Source: Taudactylus pleione (Eukaryota; Chordata; Amphibia; Anura; Myobatrachidae). From it: a stretch of 64,000 bases of DNA. This document shows positions 44,133 through 55,240 of the stretch, piece by piece; position 1 is the first letter of the stretch; every line of letters starts with the position of its first letter. Below the pieces are notes generated by a model. The model did no database searches. It was not told the DNA's origin and saw only the letters and a program-made list of their open reading frames with translations. A program made the position numbers and the translations under genes. The stretch is from positions 26,505,501 to 26,569,500 of the forward strand of contig JAUIMM010000015.1 in assembly GCA_031769625.1 (NCBI GenBank), in the 5' to 3' direction.

Positions 44133-44570
44133 GGGCCTCATTCAAACCCGCTCGCAAGCGGGTAGATGGTGGGGCACTGCGCACACGTCGTGTGCGCACG
44201 GCGTGTGCGCAAGCCCCAGAGCGAGAGAGAAATTCTCTCACTCCGGGGCTCGCTACAAAAGGGGCGGCTGTCGATGAAGGACGCCTGCCGTTTATAGACG
44301 GCCCTACTGACATCACCAGTGATGTCAGTAGGGAGATTCCTGCTCTGTTAGAGCAGAAAGCTGCTTGGGGCTTGCGGTAGACGAGACCCTACCGCAAGGG
44401 TCTCGTCGCAAGCCTCGATGGTCGCGATGGTCACGACCATCACCTAGTAACTCGCTAAAGCTGTGGGTGGTAACCCACAGCCTAGCGAGCGGCCAGGAGG
44501 CCGCCTTTCAAAAGAAAAGCAGCCGCCCTCATTCAGAGCGAGCACTCGCATTTTGCAAGCGGCTCTGAAT
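44133..44570. mobile_element. Chain-of-hairpins MITE, copy 4, inside the Ngaro leader
   Basis: It starts GGGCCTCATTCAAACC and carries the family's hairpins in order: ACCCGCTCGCAAGCGGGT, GTCGTGTGCGCACGGCGTGTG, ACTGACATCACCAGTGATGTCAGT core, GCTCTGTTAGAGC, GAGACCCTACCGCAAGGGTCTC core and GCTGTGGGTGGTAACCCACAGC core. The right end is CGGCTCTGAATC. Confidence 0.85.
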
Positions 44571-45132
44571 CCTCATTCTTTTCATTTCATTCCCTCTTAT
44601 CCCTTCAACTTTATCATTTCATCCCCTTTTATCCCTTCATTCTATACATTTCATCCCCTTCTATCCCTTCATTCCTGTCATTTCACTCCTCCTCTCATCA
44701 TGCCCCATCCCAAGAGGTCCACCCCCCCCCCAGCCATTTAGCTGAATTTTCGTGCACACTTAGTGCAGCCCCTGGATGACCGCTCTCCACCTCCCCTTCA
44801 TCCTGCCCCCCTCCCCTCCCTGAGCCTTCTGCCCTGTCCTCCTGCTTCCCCTGACTTGGTTGTCTCAGTGGGGCCAAGCACTCCTGCTTCCCCCGCTGTG
44901 TCACTGGGAGCCATGCATGCTGTGGTTTCCGGAAGCCCCGCCCCTTTGGTGCCCTCTTCCCCCGGGGGGTTTCTCCATTCCTCCCTGCACCAGGGTCCCC
45001 TGGCCCCGTTTGTACTGCAGGTCCGGCGGCCGTTTTCCCTCTGGCAGCCATTTTGGATCCCACTTCAGTAGTGGGATCCAGCCCCTCCTTACAGCCGCAA
45101 GTCCGCTTGTCAGCTGCGCAGGGTAGGAGGCA

Positions 45133-46050
45133 GTGCACCCTGCCTCATGTGATTGCCCCCCCCTGTTTTTAGGGCATACCCTCCGCAGCCCCCCCTTTTA
45201 TGTTGGGTGCATTACCAACCAGCACCTTTGCCAGCTCCCATCTTCACTCCTCTGCCATTTTTACTTCTTGGGCCCAGCTTTCTTGGAGCACTGGCCCTGC
45301 TCCACCCATTGTCTCTGCTTATTCCGCTGCCCCCCCTTGGTCTGCATATCCCCCATATGTTTCCCTTTCCTTTCCTCCCAGTTGTCCTTTTTGGCAGCCA
45401 TCCTCTTTTTCCGGCTCTGTTCCATGGCACCCCTTCCACCCCCCCACCCCCAATTTTTCCCTTTCAGCTCTTATGCCTGTGCCACCTGTTTCTGCCTCAT
45501 TTGGTCCTGCCACTGCTGTTTCCGCTCCTTCAGTGCCTTCCACCTCTCTTTCTGCTCCTCCGTTGTCCATTACCCCTGTTTCTGTTTCCGTTGTTTCTCA
45601 GTCCCCCCTCCTTCCTTTGACCCCCCTTCCCCCCCATCCACTGATCTACCAGTTACCGCTTCGGTCGCTCAAACTGCTGTTCCAGTTTCAGATGTGTTGG
45701 CGGCTTCGATCATTCCGGATGTCATGGGGGCTGTCGCGGTTCCTGTTCCTGCGCGCGTAGTGGTGGACCCGGAGGTGGCTCCGGTGGACCCTCCGCATGA
45801 AGTTTCCGGTGATTCGGTTCCTCATCCGGGTGCTGGTGAGTATGACACGTCTTCATCTTCGTCTTCTTTTTCTGCCTCACCATCTCATTCGTCTGGTTCC
45901 CAGGGGTGCCCACGCAAGATTGCTAGATTAGTGGCGCACCGTTTAGCCAAGCAGGCTGAGGGCAGTAGTAAGATAGGTGAGCTTCCGGCCATGTTGACCC
46001 ACCGCCGGGAGCTGATTCTGTGCATTTGCGCTAATACTGCTGTACTCTGA
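45133..46050 (+). pseudogene. Ngaro gag-like frame, N-terminal part
   Basis: This 305-codon frame is Pro/Ser/Phe-rich over its first half. It becomes more Gag-like near its end (PHEVSGDSVPHPGAGEYDTS, then a Ser-rich run and KIARLVAHRLAKQAEGSSK). Position ahead of RT supports gag. The pyrimidine-rich first part may be non-coding leader. The frame ends at 46050 where related frames would continue, so a frameshift is likely. Confidence 0.45.
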
Positions 46051-46063
46051 GGTTTGCGCAAAA

Positions 46064-46613
46064 GTGTTAGGGAAAGGATCCGTAGGGGAAAGTTTGTTGA
46101 TTTTTTTCACCCTCACGGACGATATGAAGAAGGGTTTAGCTCAGGCTAAGAAGCCGGGAGGGAGAAGATGTGTTCTGCGGTTACAATTCCTGGCTCAAAA
46201 GTATGTTAATTTTTGCAGCTTGCTATTTAGAGACGCGGCCGGATGAGCATCAGAATGTTATCAAGTATATTTACTTGGTGCATGATATGTTAGTTCGGTC
46301 GCGGAGCACGTCTTGGAAGGATTATGATTGTCAGTTTAGACGCAAACATGAGGGTAGTCGCATAGTCCCTGTTGGTGTTAAAGATGTTGAGGTTTGGCTC
46401 GAGGTTTCGCAGCAGCGTCGGCCTCCTTTGGATGCGGTGCCCCCCCACAAGGTTTCTTTGCCTAGGTCTGGTGCCTCAGGTGTGGCGAGAGGGAATTGTT
46501 TTGCCTTCAAGGACTCGAGGTGTTCTCGTGGTGCCTCTTGTCATTTTCGCGACTCCTGCCACATTTGTAATGGGGTACACCTGGCCAGGGATTGCCGTCG
46601 GGGCTCCGCTTGA
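46064..46613 (+). pseudogene. Ngaro gag C-terminal part with zinc-knuckle-like end
   Basis: Two overlapping frames (46064-46246 and 46170-46613) together resemble the C-terminal half of a DIRS-order Gag. They end in CSRGASCHFRDSCHICNGVH followed by LARDC, a Cys/His cluster of nucleic-acid-binding type. At least one frameshift separates them near 46170-46240. Confidence 0.6.
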
Positions 46614-46799
46614 TAGGGACAATGGCTCCAAGGCTAGGTTGCCCATTTGTTTGACGGAGCTTTCTAGGTGGTTGGCTCGCTATCCTGATAGAGAGGCTGC
46701 TGTCTTTCTTTTGGATGGATTTAAATTTGGTTTTGATCTGCCTATTTCCGTCCCACTCCACGTTAATGCCCCCCGCAATTTGCGCTCCGCCTGAGAATT

Positions 46800-48236
46800 C
46801 CCCCAAGTTTTGCGATCTAAGGTGGATGCTGAGGTTTCACTGGGCAGGATGGAGGGCCCGTTCCCTTGTCCTCCCTTGTTGAATCTTTGCACCTCGCCTT
46901 TGGGGGTGGTTCCCAAGAAGGCACCTGGGAAGTTTCATCTAATTCAACATTTATCTTACTCCCATGGTAATTCTGTCAACGATGCTATACCCGATTCGGC
47001 TTGCAGTGTTGTATAACAGTCCTTTGATGACGCTTTAGGTATGGTTCGTAGTTTTGGTGCGGGTGCTTTGCTGGCGAAGTTAGATATTGAGTCCGCATTT
47101 CGCTTGTTACCTTTACACCCCGAAGCAATGCAGTATATGGGTTTTAGGCTCGGGGGCGAATTCTTTGTGGATAGATGTCTGCCCATGGGTTGTGCGATCT
47201 CCTGTGCCTATTTTGAGAAATTCAGTTCGTTTTTACATTGGTGCATAGTTGCGGGCAATGGCCATGTCGGTGCTGTGCATTACCTTGACAATTTTCTCTT
47301 TATAGGTACAGGTTTGTACGGAGGTTTGTACGGAGGTTTGTATGGATCTCCTCTTGTCAGCCACAGCTTGTTTAAGGCTTTAGGGGTTCCTGTTGCACAC
47401 GACAAAACTGAGGGCCTCTCGTCTTGCCTTGCTTACTTGGGCATTGAAATATACACGGTGGCGGGTTGTTGTCATTTGCCGCACGATAAGGTCAGTAAGT
47501 TGCAGGATCAGATTGCGGTTTGTTTAGGAGCAGACAACGTTAAATTGCACGTAGTTCAGTCCTTGCTTGGGTCATTTAATTTGCTTGTCGCATTATCCCC
47601 ATGGGATGGGTTTTTTGCAGCAAGTTGGAGGGGTCCACGGCCGGGGTGAGCCAGCCTCATCACCACGTTCATTTGTCTTCGGAGATCAAAGAGGATCTTC
47701 AAACTTGGTCCAGTTTTCTGGTCCGTTTTAATGGTGAACGCATTTGGCCTTCTGCTCCTGTGGCGAATACTACTTTGCAGATCTTCACTGATGCGGCTGG
47801 TTCCTATGGTTTCGGGGCCTTTTTAAATGGGGAGTGGTGCGCAGCGCCCTGGCCTTCAGAGTGGCATTTGGAAGGACTTACTGGCAATTTGTTTTTGTTG
47901 GAACTTTTCCTTATTGTAGTGTCAGTTGAGCTATGGAGGGAGCGTTTGGATAGTCAGCATGTAGTTTTCTGGTGTGACAATCTAGGGGTGGTTCAAGCCA
48001 TTAACAATCAGCGGTCTTCCTCCCCTCCGGCTTTGCGTCTCCTTAGGCATTTGGTTTTGTATTGCTTAGAGGCCAACATTCGGTTTCGCACGCGCCATGT
48101 CCCTAGGGTGCATAATGAGATTGCTGATGCATTGTCCCGACTCCAATTTAACCATTTCCGTTTGCTGGTGCCGGCGGCTTCTGCGGTTAGGTTACCTTGT
48201 CCTCCTTTTGTATGGCAGATCATCAGGCCGGAATAG
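46800..48236 (+). pseudogene. Ngaro reverse transcriptase and RNase H
   Basis: This copies element RNA into DNA and removes the RNA strand. The RT has PLGVVPKKAPGKFHLIQHLS (about 46890), LLAKLDIESAFRLLPLHPE (palm motif A with its Asp, about 47068), RCLPMGCAISCAYFEKF (about 47173) and HYLDNFLFIG (motif C, about 47278). In motif C, DN replaces the catalytic DD, so activity is doubtful. RNase H follows: FTDAAGSYGFGAFLNGEW (about 47785), a LELF block, FWCDNLGVVQAINNQ (about 47968) and VPRVHNEIADALSRL (about 48098). Breaks are an in-frame TAA near 47014 and a frameshift near 47640. Confidence 0.85.
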
Positions 48237-49116
48237 AGGGCCTGGCGCAGAGGTCGCTGGCTCCAGCAACTCGGAGGGCTTATTCTGCAGCGTGGCAGAA
48301 CTGGCAGGCTTTCTGTTCGCAGGGCCCCCAGTCAGGTAAGTCTTCCGCAGAGTTGATTTCCAGGTTTGTTTGGGGGCATTACCAGCATGGTCGCTCCAAG
48401 GCTTTCATGGCCTTGGCCCTGGTGGTTATTTCCTTTTTCAGTAAATTGAAGGGTTTACCAGACCCCACCAAATCATTCCTCCATTCTAAAGCCCTTAAAG
48501 GTTGGGCCAAGGAGTTTCCCGCCAGGGCTGATTCCCGCAGGCCCATCGATCTCCATCTCCTTGTTAGCTTGCTGGATGTGATGGACAGTGTGGCTTTGGA
48601 TGCTTTCGAGGCTTGCTATTCAGTTTAGCTTTTGCAGTCGCATTTTTGGGGGATTTACGGGTCAGTCAGATTGTAGCTTCCAGCAAGTCCTCGGTATCCA
48701 CAGGGTTCATGATGGGAGACATCGTGTTCCAGGAGTCATCCGTGTTGTGCAAACTTCAGTTTTCCAAGACGGATCAGTTAGGCCGTGGCAGGTGGGTTAC
48801 CTTGCATAAACTGGGTGACGCCTCCATTTGCCCGGTGCGACTTGCCGCGTTGTATATGGCTGGTCGCCCGGCAGGCGGTACCCAATGGTTGGTCCATTCA
48901 AATTTGTCTCCTCTTTCCGAATTTCAATTTGCTGCTGTTCTTTGGCGTAGTTTATTGGCGTTAGGTTTAGATGGCACTAGTTACGGGACCCATTCCTTTC
49001 GGATCGGTGCCGCTACTAGTGCAGCAATAGCGAGAGCATCCAGCAGTGATATTCAAAAGGTGGGGAGGTGGAGGTCCTCTGCCTATAAATCTTATGTCCG
49101 CTGCGACAAGCTTTAG
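48197..49116 (+). pseudogene. Ngaro tyrosine recombinase
   Basis: This replaces a DDE integrase in the DIRS order and inserts circular DNA by recombination. The N-terminal core-binding region (RSLAPATRRAYSAAWQNW) overlaps the RNase H end by 40 bases in another frame. The catalytic part has GDLRVSQIVA (first Arg), THSFRIGAATSAA (His-x-x-Arg), GRWRSSAY (Trp in the His/Trp position) and SYVRC (Tyr nucleophile). It is split by a frameshift near 48615-48628; the frame then ends naturally at 49116. Confidence 0.85.
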
Positions 49117-49189
49117 ATGCGCTTCTGTGCCAACCCTAAAACGCTGTTTACCTGCCAGTTATCGAATGGTTAGCATTCGATAAGTGGGG

Positions 49190-49790
49190 ATGTGAAGGGA
49201 TTTTAAAATTTTTCCTCCCGGGGACCATTATCTGGCCCAACTTGGTTCACGGGGAAGGTTTGGCTGGTCGGCCATTCCTATATTTTCTGGGCTGAACGGT
49301 ATGGTTTGGCTAGACGTGCCAGTTTATTGTTGGGTGGCAGGCATGTTTGCTGGATAGGTGTGCGTGGTCTGCTGTGTGCATCCGTGCAAGATTTGGTGGT
49401 GGAGTCTGCAGCAAAATGGAGGGTGCCTGATTGATTGGTCCTGCATGTTGGTGGGAATGATCTTTGTAAGTTGAAAGGTTTGGAGTGGTCTTTTCAGCTG
49501 AAAGAGTTGGTAGATGCGGTTCGTTTGTTGTGGCCGAATGTGCGCATTGTCTGGTCTGAAATAGTGCCGCGACTGGTGTGGCATGGTGCGTGAGATCACA
49601 AGGCTTTGGATAAGGCGAGGTGTAAGGTTAACAGAGCTTTGAAGAAACCTGTTCTGTCCTTTGGTGGCTTGGTAGTCAGGCATAGCTTTTGGGGTTCGGA
49701 TTTAGCTAGATTTTTTTCGTCCAGATGGGGTTCATTTGAATAATTTGGGTTTAGGTTTGTTTATTAAGGATTTGCTTGCCTTTTCGATTA
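49190..49790 (+). pseudogene. Ngaro SGNH-hydrolase-type domain
   Basis: Conceptual translation shows GHSYIFWAERYG (block I with Gly-His-Ser), VLHVGGNDL (block III with Gly and Asn), IVWSEIVPRLVW, and in a shifted frame PDGVHLNNLG (block V with the Asp-x-x-His pair). All four SGNH positions can be recognised. Ngaro elements typically carry this domain after the recombinase; its role in the life cycle is unsettled. In-frame stops near 49432 and 49592 and a frameshift near 49710 break it. Confidence 0.75.
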
Positions 49791-50125
49791 GTGGGTTTTT
49801 TCTCTAGGTGGCGGGCCAGTCTCAATTTGAGGCTGGCTTTGGTGGGAGAACACTGCATCTCAGTGGCTTTATTGTGGCGTAAGAGAGATGTAACATGGCG
49901 AGTCTGTCCTCGTACGAGGGAACCCGAGCGCTTTTGTACGGAAGCGCTCGGAGTAGACTGGCCCAGGAGGGAGGCGAGACCTTCGCAGCGTAAGTGCTTC
50001 TTTAGGGAGAGCGTTTCAGTCGTTCCCCGTGTGTGTCAGCTTGAAAGCTAGAACAGAGTATGCAGCGTCTCCTGGCCACCTTGGTTAGGTGAATTAATTA
50101 ATTCGGAAATAAAAGCTGTGACCTT

Positions 50126-51240
50126 TTATCCAAGTTGTTATGGTGTCCGTCTCTTTATTGAAATAGATAAGTTAAGTGCTAAGTTAAGTAAGAATGTTTA
50201 AGGTATTTAATTAGCAATAAGCCAATGGAGATCTTATATGCAATCTTTGTTAATAGTACAAAATTGAATAATTTAAATTGCCTTGATTTAGAGATTTACG
50301 CTAATACCACCGCAGCTGCAAATTTGTACGCAGCGGCTGTGTGAAAATATGCAAATGTCGCAGCTTCCGGGATTTGTATTGAAACATCCACCAGCAGATT
50401 CGCAAATCCAAGTAACTACTGTACGTACAAAGACATTGCTAGGTCACAGATCATTTGATTATCGGACTACTGTGTAACCCTACGGTCGTGCAGAATGGTC
50501 GCAGTAACTGAGATGCCGAAGCCATTTTCACTTCATATGGGATTGCAATTGAAGGCAGAGACACGCTCTGAAAACGGTTGCGACATGGCTGCGTTTGAGT
50601 TGCCAGCCACCCAGAAAATGGTCCCTTCCTGTCAATAACTTTACAAATAAATCCTCACTGCGAGCGACATCAGTAATGAAACTTGACACATACATAGTGT
50701 GGCTTATATGCATATGCAAATTACCGATAATCACTCAAACTGGGTGTTCCTGGGCTGTGACTGGGAGGTGGCTAAACAGATGCAGAGATGTTCCGTTTTA
50801 TGGTCATGTAGTGTGGCAAGTCTTTGCGTACACAGGTGTTCAATCATTCACATTGTTGTAAGCCATACTCAGACAGAAAATTTGAAGCCTGCCATGGGGC
50901 TGGTACATGTTTTGATGTTGCAACCAATAGTGTTGTCTAAAGACACACCAGGTGGTACTACAGCATCTACAGGCGCTAAAGTTGGCGTCTCTGTCCTTGC
51001 ACATTCATACACACAGGTGTACACCAGGGAAGGATCCGTAGCGGTAGTTGCATAAATTCACAGATGTGCGATCGACAAAACATACAGCAGCGGACGCATC
51101 TGCGTCCACCCATGAATTTCGGCCAAAGTTGTCTCATAAGTACTGTGTAAGTTCCAGTCATGACTGCAACAATTACTGTGTCTGGACTAGAAGGAGTGTA
51201 TGGGCACTTAAGTCACAGTTACTAACAACTAATTCTGCCC
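50126..51240. other. Degenerate repeats, unclassified
   Basis: It contains words such as TGCAAATTTGTACGCAGCGG and AAATATGCAAATGTCGCAG, reminiscent of the GGGCCTGATTCA family, but no termini. Nothing coding is supportable. Confidence 0.3.
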
Positions 51241-51244
51241 CACT

Positions 51245-52435
51245 TGCTCAGATTACTATCCCATCTCAACTATCATGACCCCCAAGCTCTACTGTCCGAG
51301 CTCTCTCAGATGGCATGCCCCTCTAAGCTTGTTCAGTTGCTTACAAGAGACTCACATGCCTTATTTCCTCACACACTCATATCCCCTTCACTCAGGATTT
51401 TGTTTCCAACAGAAACTGCACTGAATATGATGGTCTATGATTTGTTCACTGCTACATTTGAAGGTCACACTGTTGGCCACTAACTTCTCATACAAACACT
51501 TTATTCTCTAGGTCTTCAGAGCACAATGTTATCCTGGGTCTCAAAATTCATAGCAAATTCTATTTAGTTTCTCCGATTCCTCTGTCAGGTGGAGTCCTAG
51601 GTCTTCTACTCATCACTATCTTTACCATGTCTCTTGGAAAAATAACAGTTTTGGATTTCATTTTATCACTGTGTTTCCATATCTTCCAGCATCTGTGTTG
51701 GCCCATGCTGTTGAATGTCTTTTGGTCATTTCATCTTTGCCACCACAAATTTAACCTTTCACAAAAATAATTAATAATATATCCACCATATAACAGAAGC
51801 TTCTTACCGGACATCTCTACTTCTGTTGACAACTCTACAAGAAACTGTACCCTTCAAGTTTGCTGCCTTGTTGTCATTATTGACTCTGTCCTTTGTGTCA
51901 CATATATAATCTGTATTCCAATACTGCTACGCACGGTGGGGAAACATTTCCAGAATATGCATGTCTATCACACAAGACACTGCATTGACTATTGCAATTC
52001 CCTCCTTTCTGGTCTTCCTCTACTCACAAGCAGTGGCATGTCTATAATGGGTGTATTGGGGGTCCACATCACACACCCTGCACCAATTTCGTATACTTAC
52101 CTCTCCGGAGTCCCGGAGTTAGCTCTGCGCAGATCACCAGGAAAATGTTGCGGACACCATTTTCCTGAAGATTTGCATATGCGCAGTACAGAAGAACCCA
52201 CGTATGAGCATTAAACTCTGGCACAGAGTCTACTCGTATCTGTGCGGTGGAGATAGGAGGGGGCTCACACGGAGGCAACACACGAGCCACCTCCTCTCTT
52301 AATCTGCCCCTGCTAACATCCGTACAATCTTGTATAATTTTGTATGCAGTGACTAGCCTAATTTTCCATGCAAAAAGTTCTTCTACTGCTGCTCCTCACT
52401 GTCAGTCCTTGGCTTGGTTGCCTGTATTTTGCTGA
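51245..52435 (+). pseudogene. L2/Jockey-type LINE reverse transcriptase remnant
   Basis: The plus strand carries a degraded RT C-terminal part. IDYCNSLLSGLPL near 51985-52025 is a signature block of L2/CR1/Jockey-group LINEs. LIFHAKSSSTAAPHCQSLAW followed by LPV at 52358-52432 matches the next block of the same protein. The two are separated by the MITE at 52031-52312. Upstream stretches are frame-shifted and full of stops. Confidence 0.7.
52031..52312. mobile_element. hAT-type MITE splitting the LINE remnant
   Basis: It begins CAGTGGCATGTCTATAATGG and ends in TCTGCCCCTG. Flanking octamers ctcacaag (52023-52030) and ctaacatc (52313-52320) agree at 5 of 8. LINE similarity resumes directly after it. 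It is related to 18642-19000 (shared CTATAAT end in inverse, GGAAAAT and GCGCAG words). Confidence 0.65.
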
Positions 52436-52439
52436 ATGA

Positions 52440-53029
52440 AATAGAAAAAAAAAATGAGTACCAGCATATATCTCTTCTCACTTCTCCAAATACCTCCCAA
52501 TTAGACCTCTTCAATATGCCGAAGCAGGGGCAACAAGAGGGAGTGTGGTAGACCCAAACTACCAAGATCCAAGCCAGACATTGGTTTGGGACCTGCCAAG
52601 GAGGTACAGTCATGCCTCAAAGATGGTGTAACCACACTTGTTTCAGTGGTGGTACCACAACTACAAAGGGAGATCAGTAGTCACCACATACTTTACCACG
52701 CCAGCTAAAGTGCTGGGGCCTAAAATCTATAATTGTGGCCCTCTGCCGAAGATCTGCATCTCTTATTTATACTTATTATCTGCTCCTATTCCTGGTTACA
52801 GTAATTTTTTGTGGCTAAACTATGAAAACTCACCGCTTTGTGCTAAGCAATAATACAGCATTGTTTTTAATGAAAGCTTCGAGTATTGACAAACCAGATC
52901 CACTATCCTTTATACTTTCAATTGCTAACTCTAATATAAACTACAGTACTGCTGCTGCATTCAAGTGTCTTACATGTGAAAACTATATGATATTAAAGAA
53001 ATATTTAGAGTAAGAAGTAAGTACAATAC
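52440..53029. other. GAA last-intron DNA, nothing recognised
   Basis: It lies downstream of the exon at 53030-53182 on the gene's strand. No coding sequence matching the expected short last exon could be found here. Confidence 0.4.
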
Positions 53030-53182
53030 CTTAGTGGTGTTGATGTATTTAAAATCTTTTGTGGCAACACCATTAACTTGCACTTCCTTTGGATTATTGG
53101 GTACCCCAAACACTGCTACCACATTCAGCTTTAGTTTCTCCGCTTCACATTCCACCTGTTTCACCTCATTCAGAAGAACATT
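53030..53182 (-). CDS. gaa: GAA-like acid alpha-glucosidase, penultimate exon
   Basis: This 153-bp, phase-0 exon (51 codons) is bounded by a TTTTAAACCACAG acceptor and an AAG|GTATTG donor. The translation runs from NVLLNEVKQVECEAEKLKLN through VVAVFGVPNNPKEVQVNGVA to FKYINTTK. It matches the distal beta-sandwich domain of GH31 lysosomal alpha-glucosidase, where the human protein has a NELV...VLGVA...SNGV...FTY..DTK pattern. By my recollection the human exon 19 is also 153 bp. The terminal exon (about 19 codons in human) is not found in the window. Confidence 0.85.
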
Positions 53183-53295
53183 CTGTGGTTTAAAAGAAAA
53201 CAAGAAATACAGTAATGTTGTAATGTAACCAAGCAAAGGTGACCACTTAGAAATCACGCAAACCATAAACATTTTTACCTCATCATATAACTTAC

Positions 53296-53460
53296 ATTTT
53301 TAGCCACAAACTGAATCAAGCTGTAATCTTCTTTCTCGTACGTGTCTAAACTGTCTCCATCATCCCAGTATAGATCTCCTTGAGCAAAACCATCTGATGA
53401 AAGGGCCACCAACAGTATTAGAGAATTTCTGCGTGTCTCCGTTGTGGTCATACCTGGTTC
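53296..53460 (-). CDS. gaa: GAA-like acid alpha-glucosidase, exon with WDDG block
   Basis: This 165-bp, phase-0 exon (55 codons) is bounded by a CTGCCTCTCCAG acceptor and an AAT|GTAAGT donor. It encodes EPGMTTTETRRN, then GDLYWDDGDSLDTYEK and LIQFVAKN. TTTE and WDDG.S are characteristic of GAA in the GH31 proximal C-terminal domain. The enzyme hydrolyses glycogen to glucose in lysosomes. As I recall it, human exon 18 is also 165 bp. The DTYEK segment is closer to maltase-glucoamylase, but overall the match favours GAA. A second GAA paralogue, known in some vertebrates, cannot be excluded. Confidence 0.88.
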
Positions 53461-54255
53461 CTGGAGAGGCAGATGGTAGAACAGTGAACCCAAACACTAC
53501 ATTAGAATCATTATACATTTTATTAACTTGTCAGATGTGAGTTTGCTAACATTTAATGAGGTACTGTGAAACCCTATATATTATGCGACTCACACAGTGC
53601 TAAAATGTACATTGATAAATATTGATAACATTTAGATCGCAGTTGTGCACATTACAAAACTGCATTTATTATCAGTAATCGTATTTGAAATTTGTTACGT
53701 AGCAGAGGTTCCACAACAGACCTGGTTAGGTGGGCAATTTGGAACATTTGTGCAAATAGAGACACGCAAAGACCATGCACACAGAGGGCCTGATTCTGAT
53801 TCGTACGTTCAGTAATGCGAAGACAACTCTGGACGCACGCTGCAAATGGAATGCAAAATGAATTGCAAACAGAATGCTAATGCATCTGTATGCACGACCT
53901 AATGTGTACACATCTAAGCGATCTCACCTCCCCAGTTCTTCATGCTTGAGAGCAGCCATAAACATTATCATCAGTATTTAGCCTTACCGCTTGCTATGTG
54001 CAGGAGACCTGAATCTTGTGTCCACAATGCATAAGTACAACTCAAAACAGTGATGAATGAAAGTTACATGCTATGCCATACTCACTAGTCCATTCTCTTG
54101 TGTGCATTCACATTGTCACTGCCCTATTACCACCCAGAGATCGGCTGATCGTACGGCTCTATATTATGCACGTGTTACAAAAGTCAAGTCAGTAGCCTTG
54201 TAAAGAGGCTATTAGCCACAGGTAAAAGTGATATTACAATATGGACTAGCGTGTT

Positions 54256-54307
<52 letters not shown>

Positions 54308-54565
54308 ATGCTTCTGTAATTATTAATGCATATTAGTTAATATTCTATATAAACTGTGTCTAAAGCAAAACTTTACACGTGGCTGTAAAACTAGTACATA
54401 ATGTGGTATTATATGTATATGAACCAAATGTCTGACTTCAGAGAAGAAACTTTGGGTGGGTTTTACTGAATTAGCCATGTGGGCTAATAGATAAATCTAT
54501 TCTTCATAAAGCAAACTCTGACCATATTTGTGCTCGCGCCACTTGTGTTATGTGTTCAGATCTAA
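53461..54565. other. GAA intron, left part
   Basis: Mostly unremarkable AT-rich sequence. A fragment around 53786-53930 begins GGGCCTGATTCTGATTCGTA and may be a truncated member of the GGGCCTGATTCA repeats. An (AT)n microsatellite lies at 54259-54302. Confidence 0.5.
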
Positions 54566-54736
54566 AGAGGTAAATTAGCTAAAGTGAGAGTTTTTAGAAG
54601 TGAGTTTTAGAACTGATGTTGCCCATAGCAACCATTCAGATTCTACTTAACATTTAACTAGTGCCTTCTAGAACATAATAGCAATGTCACTTCTAAAACT
54701 CACTTCTAAAAACTCTCACTTTAGTAAATTTACCCC
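54566..54736. mobile_element. 171-bp MITE with ~45-bp inverted repeats
   Basis: The ends AGGTAAATTAGCTAAAGTGA and the reversed GGTAAATTTACTAAAGTGAG are inverted, continuing through GAGTTTTTAGAAGTGAGTTT. The loop holds GTTGCCCATAGCAACC. It has no coding capacity. Confidence 0.8.
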
Positions 54737-55026
54737 ACAGTATCAATTTCAGCTCAATTTTGTTAAAGCCGATTTGCACATTTGCTACTGCTGTACAGTT
54801 TTTTCCCTTAATATGCCAAATCATACTAGTTCATAAGACACACTAATATTATATATATATATATATTAGGGGTGAGCGGGTTCGGATTTCTGAAATCCGA
54901 ACCCCCCCGAGCCCCCCCGATCCGAGTCCGATCCGAATCAGGCTCGACTTTTCCCGCCTGACTCGGATCTGAAATCGAGGCAAAACGTCATCATCCCGCC
55001 TTCCGAGTCTCGCGGGTTTTGGATCC

Positions 55027-55034
55027 TATATAAG
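55027..55034 (+). promoter_or_regulatory. TATA box of the hAT element
   Basis: TATATAAG lies in a GC-rich context about 160 bp inside the left end. The first transposase codon is 2.6 kb downstream, beyond the tandem array, so the leader must be very long or spliced. Confidence 0.55.
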
Positions 55035-55129
55035 GTACCCAGGTCGGCGCCATTTTCTCACTCGGCTGTGGACAGTGAAGAGGGAGGGTGGGAGTTAGGG
55101 CTGTGTAGTGTAGTGTAGTGTAGCGCTGC

Positions 55130-55240
55130 TGTTGTCCACTACTTCAAAGTCCATAGGGGCTGGCTGTGTTGTGCTGTGCTGCTGTTGTTAATAGGGGCTG
55201 TGTCCACTACTTCAAAGTCCATAGGGGCTGGCTGGACTGT
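55130..55240. repeat. Short direct duplication in hAT leader
   Basis: GTCCACTACTTCAAAGTCCA followed by TAGGGGCTGGCTG occurs twice about 65 bp apart, preceded by four GTGTA repeats. Confidence 0.8.

Larger units (their letters stand above)
43930..50125 (+). mobile_element. Ngaro-type (DIRS order) tyrosine-recombinase retrotransposon, decayed
   Basis: In order on the plus strand it has gag-like frames, RT plus RNase H, a tyrosine recombinase, and an SGNH hydrolase. That combination and order is characteristic of Ngaro elements among the DIRS order. The leader at about 44070 has GGGGGTATAAATGAGA, a plausible TATA region, and is split by a hairpin MITE at 44133-44570. The 3' part (49750-50125) is non-coding and contains palindromic GAGCGCTT/AAGCGCTC and an AATAAAAGC signal (50107). 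Edges are approximate because the expected split terminal repeats were not resolved by eye. Confidence 0.8.

Noticed and set aside
45153..45760. Two extra open frames overlapping the Ngaro gag region
   Set aside because: Low-complexity Pro/Ser/Phe/Leu reading of a pyrimidine-rich tract in alternative frames, with no Gag-like features.
1..53029. Terminal coding exon of the GAA-like gene
   Set aside because: About 19 codons are expected, too short to identify reliably by eye in a transposon-filled region; no candidate with a good acceptor and matching motif was convincing.
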